Assembly: GCF_003815875.1 (NCBI RefSeq)
Contig: NZ_CP033924.1
Span: 5,456,001 to 5,520,000 of the forward strand
Source: Chryseobacterium lactis
GTDB lineage: Bacteria > Bacteroidota > Bacteroidia > Flavobacteriales > Weeksellaceae
DNA: 64,000 nt
Direction of reading: 5' to 3'
The position numbers and the translations under genes were made by a program. Positions 51,293 through 60,900 of the stretch are shown piece after piece (positions within the stretch are counted from its first letter, which is position 1; each line of letters opens with the position of its first letter). Below the pieces are notes generated by a model. The model searched no databases, was not told where the DNA came from, and saw only the letters and a list, made by a program, of their open reading frames with translations.

Positions 51293-51865
51293 ATGTTTAA
51301 ACCTCTTTCCAGCCTATTATTAACAGTTAATTTCTTATGGTTCAACGCTCAACTTTCTGACAAAGTAAAAGAATTGGCAAAACCTTTAGATAGTATTTCT
51401 TATGCAGAATCATCTCGTATTGGAGTCGGTGGAGAAGAAAGTGAAATTTATAATCAATTCAGACAATTAGCAAAAGTTGCAAGTAATGATGAACTATATT
51501 ATTTTGCGAAGAATGGAAGTAATGCCTTAAGAGTTTATTCAGCTGAGGAATTATGGAAAAGGAATGATAAAAGATTTTTTGATATCTACACATTTTATTC
51601 TCAAAATCCCAGGATCATTAAGTATACAAAGGGATGCTTAGGTGATCACAAAAATATTGCAGAATTTATGAAAGATGAAGTATATTTTACCAAAGAGATT
51701 ATTTCCTTTAAAAATGTTTTACTGGCGAAAAAGAAATCTTCAGATCCTATTATTAAAATACAATTACAACAAATTAAAGATCTGGGATATAGTGGAATTA
51801 CAGTTAAAAGTATCACTTATGCAGTAAAACAGATGGATGAAATAGATACTAAATTTCAAAATTAG
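51293..51865 (+). CDS. Hypothetical secreted helical protein
   Basis: 190 residues with a signal peptide ending near FNAQ (MFKPLSSLLLTVNFLWFNAQ). The rest is helical and charged (LAKPLDSISYAESSR, YNQFRQLAKVASNDELYYFAKNGSNALRVYSAEELWKR, IKIQLQQIKDLGYSG). The segment NDELYYFAKNGSNALRVYSAEELWKRND resembles a HEAT-like helical repeat. No family is recognised. The gene is divergent from the thioredoxin-like gene and about 70 bases from the next AraC gene. Confidence 0.7.
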   Translation: MFKPLSSLLLTVNFLWFNAQLSDKVKELAKPLDSISYAESSRIGVGGEESEIYNQFRQLAKVASNDELYYFAKNGSNALRVYSAEELWKRNDKRFFDIYTFYSQNPRIIKYTKGCLGDHKNIAEFMKDEVYFTKEIISFKNVLLAKKKSSDPIIKIQLQQIKDLGYSGITVKSITYAVKQMDEIDTKFQN

Positions 51866-51934
51866 TTATCAGATCTTTTGTAACTTACCACTTATAAATT
51901 CAAATCAATATTTGATATATACTGTCCAAAAAAT

Positions 51935-52726
51935 ATGATTGAAATAAAGAGATATTCAAACGAAACAGGCCATTCCGAACCACGACGGGTAATAAAATAT
52001 ACTCTTTTTTGGTGCCATTCCGGAAATGCCGAAATTCTGATTGATGAAAATATTTTTATCATGAACGCTCATCAAACGGTGACCATCACTTCAGGACAAT
52101 TTCACCAATTGATCAGTGTAGACGGTGAGTTGACCGCACTGGAATTTACCCTGGATTTTTTCAGTAAAAGCGACAGTGATATTGAATTGATTTTCCACAA
52201 CGGACTCTTCTGCCATTTTGGGATGAACGAGAAGATCACCGTTCAAAATGCTTCCTTCTTTTCTGAAACACTCAGCCTGATTGAAAAGGAGATCGATGAA
52301 AAACCTTATCAATACCTGATTTCAACCCATTCTCTGGTTTCATTATTATTAATAGAAATCAATCGCAGCAAAATTGCAAACGGCGATGAAATCTGGAAAC
52401 CTGACGCTTTATTTTTAAAATTTCTGGAAAGTATCCGCCATCACTTCACAGAAAATTTCCCTGTATCCCGATTTGCAGATATATTGAGCACTACCGAAGC
52501 CAAACTGAATGAAGTTTCTAAACTTCACACCAATAAAACGGCACAGAATGTTATCTATAGTCTGATCGTCTCTGAAGCAAAAAGGTTGCTTCTTTATGAG
52601 AAATTAACCGTCAAAGAAATTGCCTACCAGCTTGGTTTCAACGATCCCTTTTATTTTTCAAATTTTTTCAAAAAGCATACTTCACTTTCTCCCAAAGATT
52701 ACCAAAAGACGCTAAGGAAGGTATAG
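51935..52726 (+). CDS. AraC-family transcriptional regulator
   Basis: 263 residues. The N-terminal cupin-like domain includes FWCHSGNAEILIDENIFIMNAHQTVTITSGQFHQL. The C-terminal two helix-turn-helix units are SRFADILSTTEAKLNEVSKLHTNKTAQNVIYSLIVSEAKRLL and VKEIAYQLGFNDPFYFSNFFKKHTSLSPKDYQ. It precedes DoxX and cupin genes in the same direction (142 bases to DoxX), a common Bacteroidota arrangement, so it may control them. Its inducer is unknown. Confidence 0.9.
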   Translation: MIEIKRYSNETGHSEPRRVIKYTLFWCHSGNAEILIDENIFIMNAHQTVTITSGQFHQLISVDGELTALEFTLDFFSKSDSDIELIFHNGLFCHFGMNEKITVQNASFFSETLSLIEKEIDEKPYQYLISTHSLVSLLLIEINRSKIANGDEIWKPDALFLKFLESIRHHFTENFPVSRFADILSTTEAKLNEVSKLHTNKTAQNVIYSLIVSEAKRLLLYEKLTVKEIAYQLGFNDPFYFSNFFKKHTSLSPKDYQKTLRKV

Positions 52727-52867
52727 GCGGAGCTTGTATCAGAACAAGATTTTTCCTGATTTTAACTTCTATCAAATATTATATGCTTTTCCCGGAATTG
52801 TCTATTCTTTAGGCGACGGTTTTCGCTGAACTTTGTACTTGTAATTGAAACCATAAAAATTATAAGT

Positions 52868-53278
52868 ATGAAAACCAAACAAGATATAGCCGTTTTTTTA
52901 TTAAGAATAGCATTGGCAACAGGCTTTCTATCGGCAGTAGCCAGCAGACTGGGTTTTTGGGGTTCCAAATCATCAGGCTGGAAAAATTTTGTACAGTATA
53001 CCACTGATACCAACTCATTTTTGCCTTCATCCTGGGCACCCGGTATTGCTGTAGGCTCAACAGTCGCAGAATTATCCATTGGCATCTTACTTCTCATTGG
53101 CTATAAGGTAGGCAAAACCTCTCTGTGTGCCTCTGCTCTCACCTTCTTGTTTGCCATCGCCATGAGTATTTCTTTTGGATTCAAAGAACCTCTTGATTAC
53201 TCGGTCTTTGTTTTCAGCGCCGGAGCATTTTTACTCAGTACTTTTCCCCAGCATACATGGACTATTGAACAAATTTAA
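52868..53278 (+). CDS. DoxX-family membrane protein
   Basis: 136 residues with four predicted membrane helices: AVFLLRIALATGFLSAVASRLGFWG, SWAPGIAVGSTVAELSIGILLLIGY, TSLCASALTFLFAIAMSISFGF and YSVFVFSAGAFLLSTFP. Seen: LRIALATGFLSAVASRLGFW, the usual N-terminal DoxX segment. Members are small quinone- or thiol-linked membrane proteins of poorly known role. A cupin gene follows 31 bases downstream, so the two are probably an operon. Confidence 0.88.
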   Translation: MKTKQDIAVFLLRIALATGFLSAVASRLGFWGSKSSGWKNFVQYTTDTNSFLPSSWAPGIAVGSTVAELSIGILLLIGYKVGKTSLCASALTFLFAIAMSISFGFKEPLDYSVFVFSAGAFLLSTFPQHTWTIEQI

Positions 53279-53309
53279 AATCTATAAATAACAATTAAAA
53301 ATAATTATT

Positions 53310-53663
53310 ATGAATACCAACATCCACGATTATATCGTAAAAACAGAACAAAAAGAATGGCAGCCATTAATTGAAAAAGGAATTCATTATGAAGGCATTT
53401 TTGTAAAATCTTTAAAATTTGATGCGGAGCAAAACCGCTCTACCACTATTCTTTTAAAATTTGACCCCGGTGCAAGCTATCCGTATCATAATCATCCCGC
53501 AGGCGAAGAGCTTTTTATTATGGAAGGAGATGCGTTGATTGCCGGTGCTCATTTAGAAAAAGGAGATTATTTGTATACTCCGCCCGGCTTCAAACATTCC
53601 GTAAAGTCTGAAAACGGCTGTTTAATCCTTTTTGTTATTCCGGAAGAGGTGGAAATTCTATAA
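53310..53663 (+). CDS. Cupin-domain protein (ChrR-like)
   Basis: 117 residues. The metal motif is YPYHNHPAGEELFIMEGDALIAGAHLEKGDYLYTPPGFKHSVKSENGC: G(X)5HXH(X)3-4E(X)6G with two His and a Glu, then PXG(X)2HX3N-like second motif. It resembles the ChrR cupin domain that binds zinc, but it lacks the N-terminal anti-sigma part. It follows DoxX, and together they may respond to a small oxidised compound; this is inference. Confidence 0.88.
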   Translation: MNTNIHDYIVKTEQKEWQPLIEKGIHYEGIFVKSLKFDAEQNRSTTILLKFDPGASYPYHNHPAGEELFIMEGDALIAGAHLEKGDYLYTPPGFKHSVKSENGCLILFVIPEEVEIL

Positions 53664-53692
53664 ATCCTGTAGGACAATATTTATAAACACCA

Positions 53693-53719
53693 AAATCCCC
53701 GGAAAAGATCCGGGGATTT
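53693..53719. terminator. Terminator between cupin and peroxidase genes
   Basis: AAATCCCCGG (53693-53702) / CCGGGGATTT (53710-53719), 10 bp with a 7-base loop, between converging genes. Same core as the hairpin at 50625-50673. Confidence 0.8.
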
Positions 53720-53725
53720 CTATAA

Positions 53726-54895
53726 TTATGGATTAGATTTTGGTAATTCCGGTGGACGCATTTTGTATTTGTAACTGTTCAAAGTCTTTAAAAAAGCAAC
53801 AATATCAAACACTTCGTCATCTGTTAAATTAAGCTTTTCAATCATTCCCGATTTATGCGGAAATTTTGGATCGTTGATCTGTTCACCTTTTGGAGTTTCT
53901 CTTCCCATTCCGGCATTATACATCATGACAATATTAGCCAGCTCAGGAAAAAGTCCATTATGCATATAAGGTTTATTTTCCGAAACCTCCCTAAGCGTAG
54001 GCGTCTTGAACTTTCCTACATCTTCATTTTTTTGAGTAACGATATACCTTCCTAAATCTTCATATTTTCTTCCATAATAGGTAAGCCCCAAATTGTGGAA
54101 TTTCTGATCTGAGAAATAAGGAGTGTTATGGCAGTTGATACAATTCGCTTTGGTACGGAATAAATGAAGTCCATTCAGTTCCGAATCATTTAAAGCATCT
54201 TTTTTCCCTGAAACAAATTTATCAAATTTTGACGGCGGGCTTATCAGAGAGCGTTCGAAAGTAGCAATTGCTTTTGCAATTTTCTCTTCTGTAATATCTT
54301 CATTTCCGAAGGCCTTCACAAAGAAAGGTTTATACTCTTTAATTTTTCTGATATTTTTAGCAGCCAGAGACATATGGAGATTCATTTCCACAGGGTTTTC
54401 TATGGGAGCTTTCACCTGTTCTTCCAGAGTTGCTGCACGACCATCCCAAAAGAAAGTTTTAGCATATCCGATATTGACTAATGTAGGGGCATTTCTGGTT
54501 CCTGTCTGGCGATCGTGTCCGAAAGAAACCCGGCTTCCGTCTGACCATCCTATTTCCGGATTATGGCAGTTGGCACAGGAAATTTGTCCGCTTTTAGAAA
54601 GTCTCGGATCAAAGAAAAGCATTTTCCCGAGTTCCATTTTATCTTCGGAATAAGGATTATTTTCAGGAAATTTCATGTTAGGTAATGATCCTATATCCTG
54701 AAAACCTTCTTTAGCTTCATCAAATAAATGAGCTGAAGGCCATTTCGACTGGTCTCCGCTACTATATAATGTACGCAATTCCTCCAGGGTGTAACCTGTA
54801 GGATCACCAGAGGTATAACTTAATAAACAAACGGCTCCAATAATCGCCAGAAAGGCGAGATATCTGTCTTTCATTTCTCTTTTAGTAATAAACAT
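53726..54895 (-). CDS. Di-heme cytochrome c peroxidase (MauG/CcpA family)
   Basis: 389 residues from the ATG at 54895, or 382 from the ATG at 54874 (MKDRYLAFLAIIGAVCLLSY); the second fits a signal peptide better and does not overlap the previous gene. Two heme-c motifs: CANCH (107, 110, 111 in the long version) and CINCH (252, 255, 256), with FDPRLSKSGQISC, RQTGTRNAPTLVNIGY and FWDGRAATLEEQ of the family. It works in the periplasm, reducing hydrogen peroxide or oxidising a protein or metal. It is the last gene of a TonB-receptor operon, which is unusual for a plain peroxide defence gene. Confidence 0.9.
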   Translation of the reverse strand: MFITKREMKDRYLAFLAIIGAVCLLSYTSGDPTGYTLEELRTLYSSGDQSKWPSAHLFDEAKEGFQDIGSLPNMKFPENNPYSEDKMELGKMLFFDPRLSKSGQISCANCHNPEIGWSDGSRVSFGHDRQTGTRNAPTLVNIGYAKTFFWDGRAATLEEQVKAPIENPVEMNLHMSLAAKNIRKIKEYKPFFVKAFGNEDITEEKIAKAIATFERSLISPPSKFDKFVSGKKDALNDSELNGLHLFRTKANCINCHNTPYFSDQKFHNLGLTYYGRKYEDLGRYIVTQKNEDVGKFKTPTLREVSENKPYMHNGLFPELANIVMMYNAGMGRETPKGEQINDPKFPHKSGMIEKLNLTDDEVFDIVAFLKTLNSYKYKMRPPELPKSNP

Positions 54896-56474
54896 TTAGC
54901 CCAACAGAAGCAATCTGATTGGCTCTTCCATTATAGTCTGCTGCATTTTTGTAAGTTCCGTTCATCAACCAGATCTGGGTAAAGGAACCGAATAGCTCAT
55001 ACCTTATTTTATTTTTATCAAAAAGATAACTTGCATTAAAATTCATCCCGAATTTAGGTGTTGAATCATAGGCAAAATCAGGCTGGGCGATCTTAGTTAC
55101 AAAGATATTCTCTTTTGAGCTTTGATACGGCTGATAATCGAATTCTTTTTTCAATGGAATATAAAGACTTTGTGTAATACCCACAGATAGTTTGTGGGAA
55201 GGCATTATGGCAAATTCCTTTTGTGCGCCGAGACGATAATTAAAAAATGAAAGTTTTCTATCCATAACTACAGATAAATCTCTTACATGATTGCTTCCAT
55301 AATCTGCATCGAAAAGAACTTTAAATGCTTCATTTCTATGGTTGAACCAGGTCACACTGTTTTGCCAGGTAAAATTTTGTTGCGCCAGACGATAGGTTCT
55401 GTATTCTAAAGGATAATTATAATTGGTATCCAGCTGATCCTGATACGTCACTGAAGAAGCCCATTTTTTTCCGTTATAATTTCCTAAAAAATTCATGTAG
55501 AAACTATGAAGATCCGTTTTCAATCCGGAATATTTTACATAATCTCTGTGCCAGATAAATTTAGCATCCTGATATTCAAAAACCTTATAAAAACGTTCAA
55601 TTACATTTTTATAATCGTATCCGGCAGAAAAATGGGTATTTTTATTATTGAATGCATATTCTCCACCCCAGATATAGCCTCCCATTTTATATTCGGAAGT
55701 TCGGAATTGGGTATTTCCTATATACTGATTACCATATCCTTCATTGTACCTGATATAAATACTGTCATTGGCCGGGACATTTCCTCCTGGACTCACAAAC
55801 AAAATATCATTATTCTTGTAATTGTTGACATAGCTCAGTTTACCGAAAACAGAATGTTGTCTCCATTTTAACCCCAGTTTGGCAAAAGCTCTGTATTGGT
55901 AATTGTCTACTTTTGGCCTTGGATCAGCATTTTGCCGGTAAGATTTAGCATATTTTCCTTCTCCTCCTATTTGAATAATAACAGGTTTTATAGGATTATA
56001 AGCCAGCTGGCCATTGATAAAGTAACTCTGTTTCTGCCACCTTCCTGAACGGGGAGCCCAGTAATAAGAAGGATTATAAATGAAGGAAGAATTGGTTGTT
56101 CTCTCATCATTCAGTATATAAGGAACATTCTCTTCGTTGGTTTTATCCGCCTGAAGTTTTCCTGAAAGTGCTATTTTATCATTAAGTTGATAAACACCTT
56201 GAGATTGGAAGGTAAAACTTCCGGTTTCCTCCGGAGTCTGAACCCTTTTAAAGTTCTGTTTTACATTGGAATACTGAAAACTTGTTTGAGAAAAATCCAA
56301 AGGTTGAAAAAAAGAAATATAGGGATCATTTATCCTGATATTTTTCTCTACTGAACTGATTGTAATACTGTCTAAATGAGCCGTCTGAGCATGGAAGAAC
56401 TGGCTGCTCAATGCAGCCAGTCCCAACATACTGTATTGGAAAATTTTCACTGTTCTCTTTTTTTTATTTTGCAT
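54882..56474 (-). CDS. DUF6850-like outer-membrane beta-barrel protein
   Basis: 530 residues from the ATG at 56474 (MQNKKKRTVKIFQYSMLGL, signal peptide ending FFHAQ); a start at 56495 is also open. Beyond the signal, the protein is a series of aromatic-rich beta strands (SYYWAPRSGRWQKQSYFINGQLAYNP, YQYRAFAKLGLKWRQHSVFGKLSYVNNY) that ends in QIASVGLNVYY with an aromatic C-terminus. This matches the DUF6850 outer-membrane barrel family as I remember it. It overlaps the DUF4876-like gene by 11 bases. Function unknown; it may form a pore or sensor for the same receptor system. Confidence 0.7.
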   Translation of the reverse strand: MQNKKKRTVKIFQYSMLGLAALSSQFFHAQTAHLDSITISSVEKNIRINDPYISFFQPLDFSQTSFQYSNVKQNFKRVQTPEETGSFTFQSQGVYQLNDKIALSGKLQADKTNEENVPYILNDERTTNSSFIYNPSYYWAPRSGRWQKQSYFINGQLAYNPIKPVIIQIGGEGKYAKSYRQNADPRPKVDNYQYRAFAKLGLKWRQHSVFGKLSYVNNYKNNDILFVSPGGNVPANDSIYIRYNEGYGNQYIGNTQFRTSEYKMGGYIWGGEYAFNNKNTHFSAGYDYKNVIERFYKVFEYQDAKFIWHRDYVKYSGLKTDLHSFYMNFLGNYNGKKWASSVTYQDQLDTNYNYPLEYRTYRLAQQNFTWQNSVTWFNHRNEAFKVLFDADYGSNHVRDLSVVMDRKLSFFNYRLGAQKEFAIMPSHKLSVGITQSLYIPLKKEFDYQPYQSSKENIFVTKIAQPDFAYDSTPKFGMNFNASYLFDKNKIRYELFGSFTQIWLMNGTYKNAADYNGRANQIASVGLNVYY

Positions 56475-57813
56475 ATCCTCTTGGGTTCGCATCAATCGTT
56501 ATAAAATCATTAGCAGAATTATTGGTATCCTGCAGCACAACACGATTATTAATAATTTCCTTCGTTTTACGAATTACAGAGAGCCCCGTAAAGGTAGCTT
56601 CTGCCAATCCATCTTTATTGACGATGAAAGTTCTTGATGCATCAATGTCAGAAGGAAAATCTTTAGGTGCTTTTTGTTCTTTATCTGTAATGTCAATACC
56701 ATCAATAATATATTTCTTCGGAATTTGCAGAAATAATGTCCCGTTCGGATCTTTAGGAGCGGCTACTCTTTTCCAGCTTGCCACTTCGGCATCTGTAGCT
56801 CTCAGAATTCCTACACCCAACATAGAAGTAACGTTGAGAACCAAATCATTGGAGGCAATACTCCAATATGTAACCAGCATGTCCGGCACCATAATATTCT
56901 GAATATCCCATGCAAAAGGTTTTTTACCGATACTGGTATTATAGGTTCCCATATAAGTCTCAAAATCAGCCTGGCTCAAATCAATCGTTTTGCCTGGATC
57001 CTGTATAGCGATCGATTTCCCATTGATATCATCATAAGGAGCTTTGTGGTTAACCGCTGTTTGAGCTATAACAATACTTTTACCCGGTAGAATAGGATAC
57101 TGGCTACCATTTCCCGGGATTTTAATAAATATATTACAGTATACAAAATCTGTATTGGCCGCAGTTCCGCCACCGGCAGTCAAACTCCAGTCGTATTGCC
57201 CGCTTGGCAAGGTATAATTAGTGACATTATTATTCACATTCCCTTCAAGAAATACCAGATGCAAGCCATCTGCATAAATAGTCTGATCCGAATTGTTATG
57301 GATTTCAATAAACTGGTCTCTGATATTGGCTCCCACATTCTTGTCTGAACCCGCATAATAGTATTGTTTGATCACAAGATCACCCAGATTTCCACTTGAA
57401 ATTCTTACCAGGGTCGAAGATATATTAGCATTAACCGTTACTTTTTCCTGTAATCCTCCAAAATGTACAGTTTCATAACTGGTTGTTTCCCCGATTTCCT
57501 GTTCATACTGACTTTTCTTCATTTGTAGTTCTGCCTGTACATTATAACTTCCGGGAAGTACAGCAGTCAGTTTAAGGTCTCCGTTGGCATCTGTTTTCCC
57601 GGTAATTTTATCACCTGTCGCTTTATTTTCAAGTGTAATGGTTACATTGGCTACTCCTTTATCAGCAACCTGAGGATATTTTGAAGCATCATATTTAATA
57701 TTGACGGTAAATGGCACAGGTTTAATTTCATTGTTTTTGCCAAAATCATCATCTCTGTTACACCCTACAAAGGTCAGGATGGGGATGATCAACAGTAGTA
57801 TTATTCGTTTCAT
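56464..57813 (-). CDS. DUF4876-like lipoprotein
   Basis: 449 residues from the ATG at 57813; this gives a lipoprotein signal (MKRIILLLIIPILTFVGC, lipobox TFVGC, Cys18). The frame is open to 57909 but that part overlaps the receptor gene. The mature region begins with a CarboxypepD-type unit (VTITLENKATGDKITGKTDANGDLKLTAVLPGSYNVQ) and then a beta-rich domain, including IKQYYYAGSDKNVGANIRDQFIEIHNNSDQTIYADGLHLVFLEG, resembling the LTD/DUF4876 domain. It lies 22 bases after the receptor gene. It is probably anchored on the outer membrane next to the receptor. Confidence 0.75.
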   Translation of the reverse strand: MKRIILLLIIPILTFVGCNRDDDFGKNNEIKPVPFTVNIKYDASKYPQVADKGVANVTITLENKATGDKITGKTDANGDLKLTAVLPGSYNVQAELQMKKSQYEQEIGETTSYETVHFGGLQEKVTVNANISSTLVRISSGNLGDLVIKQYYYAGSDKNVGANIRDQFIEIHNNSDQTIYADGLHLVFLEGNVNNNVTNYTLPSGQYDWSLTAGGGTAANTDFVYCNIFIKIPGNGSQYPILPGKSIVIAQTAVNHKAPYDDINGKSIAIQDPGKTIDLSQADFETYMGTYNTSIGKKPFAWDIQNIMVPDMLVTYWSIASNDLVLNVTSMLGVGILRATDAEVASWKRVAAPKDPNGTLFLQIPKKYIIDGIDITDKEQKAPKDFPSDIDASRTFIVNKDGLAEATFTGLSVIRKTKEIINNRVVLQDTNNSANDFITIDANPRGYAK

Positions 57814-57835
57814 TGTTTTATTTTTATTCTTATTA

Positions 57836-60559
57836 TTAAAATTTGTAGGAAATATTAGCTCCAAATGAAGTAGAAGTAAAGTTGCCATATACTGAACCTC
57901 TTTCATCATATGCTTTTAAGTTGAAAACATTACTCACATATACTGAAAGTCTGAAACCGCTTAAAAAATCCTTTGTGACCCTCAAATGAACGTTATGCAA
58001 GGTTTTGTTGTAAAGACCGGAAAGCTTTTCTGCATCGGGTTTTAAAAATAAGCTCTGATATTTCGGGTTTGTTCTGTCATTTTCAGGAATCATTTGCAAT
58101 TCTCCGTCGTGTTTAAGATAACCTATCGGATAAATATCGTTGGCTCCCGTCAACGTTCTGTCTGAAAGGAAATGATCTGTTCTAAGGCCTATAATCAATC
58201 CTGCATTGGCAAGGTGATAGTCAAAACTAAAGCTTGCTCTGGCCATGGAGCTTTTATTTTTAGAATCATTATAAATCCCATATTGGAAGTCTTTGTCCAT
58301 AATTTCCGGTGCTTTGAATTTGTAAAGACCTTCATCCTTTCTACCAGAAGTTTCTACATAACTGGCATTGAACCCGATGACAAGATTAAGAGCTTCTATC
58401 TTTTTAAAGCTTGCCATTAATTCTAATCCTTTATCGGTAGATTCGAAGCCATTGACAATTCTGTTCTGGAGGTAATTAAACTTATCTGTTCCTACAATTT
58501 CAAAAGTCGGAATCTGCGTTCCGGAAATATTTACCTCTACCTTTGCTTTATCCATTATTTTAGGCACACTCATCGTAGTAAAACCGTCGAATAATCTGTT
58601 ATAATAAGCGGTAAGATTAAAGGTTGCAAAAGAGAATCTGTAGTCAACGCCAATTTCTGTCTTCCAGCTTCTTGAAGGTTTCAGATCTGAATTATCTCCC
58701 GGTGTAACTACCGTTTGCATAATAGCAGCGGAATAATATCCAGGTAAACGGTAATCTCCTAACAGGAAATCAAAATATCTGGGTGAGGTATACAGCTGAT
58801 TAAGGGATGGAGCTTTAGAAGTTAACCCAAATCCACCTCTTACTGAAAATTTTCCCATCTGGTAAGAGGTATTTACCCTGGGTGAAAATGTAGAATAAGA
58901 ATTCTGAAGATCATAACGAAGACCTAAATTGGCCCTGAAAATATGCTTATTAGCAAAACCTTTTGTAATATTATCCTGAATATAGAATGCATATTGTTTA
59001 CTGGAAAAGACATTATCTCTATAATTAAAATCTCTCATTCCGTTTGATCCCTGTCCTGCAGTGTTTATTGTAGTAAACTGCCCTGCCGTTCCGTATCTTC
59101 CTTTTCCAAAGTTGTTTCCGTATCGGAAATTAACTCCCATGCTATATATGTGAGCCCATTTGGAAGAAGTTAGTTTACCTCCGTTGATGCTAAAATTAGA
59201 ATAAATATTGAGAGGTTTTCCATCTGCAAAAGCCTGATTTTCATAACTTGGCGGTGTATACGGGGCATAGTAAACATCATTACCTGTGGCATTTCCGTAA
59301 GGGCGTGCCCCCTGGTTCAACCAATATCTTCTTTCTGTAAGCTGTGTTGCATAACTGATCCCAATGTCTGCAGTAATTGACCTGAAAAAAGGTTTCTTGT
59401 TGTTCTGAGCCAAATTATAAGTGATGTTATTTCCTAAGGAGAAGCTTTTATTATCCACATTAATAATCATTCCATTGGTATCATCCGGATCTCTTTTCCC
59501 TTTACTTGAATTGGTGGAAAATGAGGCAGACAGTTTATTACGGAAACCGTTTTTATTGCTTGACCAAAGCAAATTTACATTCGTTCTGTCATAGCCAACC
59601 AGATTTGATCTGGGGTCGGAAAGGGAATTCATATAATCTACAGATGCATTCAAAGCATTATTGTGATTGATTTTAAACCCTTTGGTAAGGCCTACCTGAT
59701 AAGTACCTTCCCTAAGAGAGGCATCCAGTCGTAAGGCAGAAGGTCTTGCTGTTGTTGTCACTTTAATAAGACCGGAAGTGAGGTCCCCGTATTTAGCATC
59801 AGGAACCCCCTGTACGACTTCTATACTCTCGATACTCTCAGTGGGTACTTCTCTTAAATCGACTCCATAATTGGGCTGTCCCGGAGTTAAGTTTCCTCCA
59901 CGGGTTGAAGTACTGAAATTGATACCGAAAGGGCTGCTGTTGGCAGAATCGTAGCTCTGCATGTTCTCATTATTGGATAAAGCAATATCGTTAACCATCA
60001 ATTGTACCCCGAATGCCCTGTTTCCAAAATCATCTCCACCCGGAGTATTTCCGGAACCGGTAACAGAAGATCCGCTCGCTGTTCTGAAAACAATATTTTT
60101 AAACTGGGTATTGTCAAATTGCTGTACATATTGACCGGGTAATTGCTGCAATACGTCCCCAAGAGAGAAAGACTGTAAATTTTGAAGCGCTTCCTGCTGG
60201 ATTGCAATTTCAGAAAACTGTTTTTTTCTTGCAGTAAGTTGTACGCCCTCAATTCTGATTTCTGATCTGTCACGAGGAATTATTTTACCTGAAAGAATTT
60301 TAAAACTCAGCTCCTCTCCTTCTTTTAAGATGATTGTTTCATCTTTTCTTGTTTCATCATTCAGAAAAGTAATCTTACATGTTCCTTTAAAAGACATTTT
60401 AAGGTCTTTTGTAAAAAGTCTCTTACACTTTCCCGTTGCTTCATCGTTGATAATAGAACCTTTTTTAAGTTGTCCATTATGAAAAAACTCTACTTTCTGA
60501 GCAGACATGAATCCGCTTGCCGTAAGAAAAACAACACCTGCTAATAACGATACTTTCAC
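57836..60559 (-). CDS. TonB-dependent receptor of the DUF4876/DUF6850 operon
   Basis: 907 residues with a GTG start at 60559 (signal peptide VKVSLLAGVVFLTASGFMSAQ; no ATG precedes it before a TAA at 60586). Residues 20-95 form an unusual N-terminal extension (FFHNGQLKKGSIINDEATGKCKRLF) before the plug with EGVQLTARKKQ, DVLQQLPGQYVQQ and SIESIEVVQGVPDAKYGDLTSGLIKV; a long barrel follows and ends FGANISYKF. The cargo is unknown. The di-heme peroxidase in the operon suggests metal, heme or a redox-active ligand. An exact -7 element TAATTTTG (complement of 60579-60586) lies about 20 bases before the GTG. Confidence 0.85.
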   Translation of the reverse strand: MKVSLLAGVVFLTASGFMSAQKVEFFHNGQLKKGSIINDEATGKCKRLFTKDLKMSFKGTCKITFLNDETRKDETIILKEGEELSFKILSGKIIPRDRSEIRIEGVQLTARKKQFSEIAIQQEALQNLQSFSLGDVLQQLPGQYVQQFDNTQFKNIVFRTASGSSVTGSGNTPGGDDFGNRAFGVQLMVNDIALSNNENMQSYDSANSSPFGINFSTSTRGGNLTPGQPNYGVDLREVPTESIESIEVVQGVPDAKYGDLTSGLIKVTTTARPSALRLDASLREGTYQVGLTKGFKINHNNALNASVDYMNSLSDPRSNLVGYDRTNVNLLWSSNKNGFRNKLSASFSTNSSKGKRDPDDTNGMIINVDNKSFSLGNNITYNLAQNNKKPFFRSITADIGISYATQLTERRYWLNQGARPYGNATGNDVYYAPYTPPSYENQAFADGKPLNIYSNFSINGGKLTSSKWAHIYSMGVNFRYGNNFGKGRYGTAGQFTTINTAGQGSNGMRDFNYRDNVFSSKQYAFYIQDNITKGFANKHIFRANLGLRYDLQNSYSTFSPRVNTSYQMGKFSVRGGFGLTSKAPSLNQLYTSPRYFDFLLGDYRLPGYYSAAIMQTVVTPGDNSDLKPSRSWKTEIGVDYRFSFATFNLTAYYNRLFDGFTTMSVPKIMDKAKVEVNISGTQIPTFEIVGTDKFNYLQNRIVNGFESTDKGLELMASFKKIEALNLVIGFNASYVETSGRKDEGLYKFKAPEIMDKDFQYGIYNDSKNKSSMARASFSFDYHLANAGLIIGLRTDHFLSDRTLTGANDIYPIGYLKHDGELQMIPENDRTNPKYQSLFLKPDAEKLSGLYNKTLHNVHLRVTKDFLSGFRLSVYVSNVFNLKAYDERGSVYGNFTSTSFGANISYKF

Positions 60560-60900
60560 CCTTAGAATATTTAGACCGCAAAATTAATTATAATTATTCT
60601 AAATAAAAAAAAGAATTTTAAAATTATTTTAGTTATTATTTCTTAAAACAAATAAAAGTACGTACACAATTCCCTATATAAAGAATAAAACAACAAATAA
60701 AAAAATTATAAAAATAAAAATGGGATAATAATACTTCTGATCGTCACAAAATTCATAACCTAAAATATCGGAGATGCTTTAAAAAAGTTTTCTAGCATAA
60801 ATTTCATTGAAGAAATATATTGTATTGATATCTTTTTTAGTTCATTAGAATAACAAAAGGGGGAATAATTTTTGTATTTTAGCTAAGTAAAATTACAAAA
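60560..60900. other. Divergent promoter gap between the TonB receptor and the toxin-antitoxin pair
   Basis: 341 very AT-rich bases. Left: -7 TAATTTTG for the receptor (complement of 60579-60586), with an AT-rich palindromic stretch just upstream (60584-60601) that could bind Fur or a similar regulator; this is a guess. Right: TTG (60806-60808) and TATCTTTT (60828-60835, one mismatch), 19 bases apart, as a promoter for the antitoxin gene. Confidence 0.45.
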
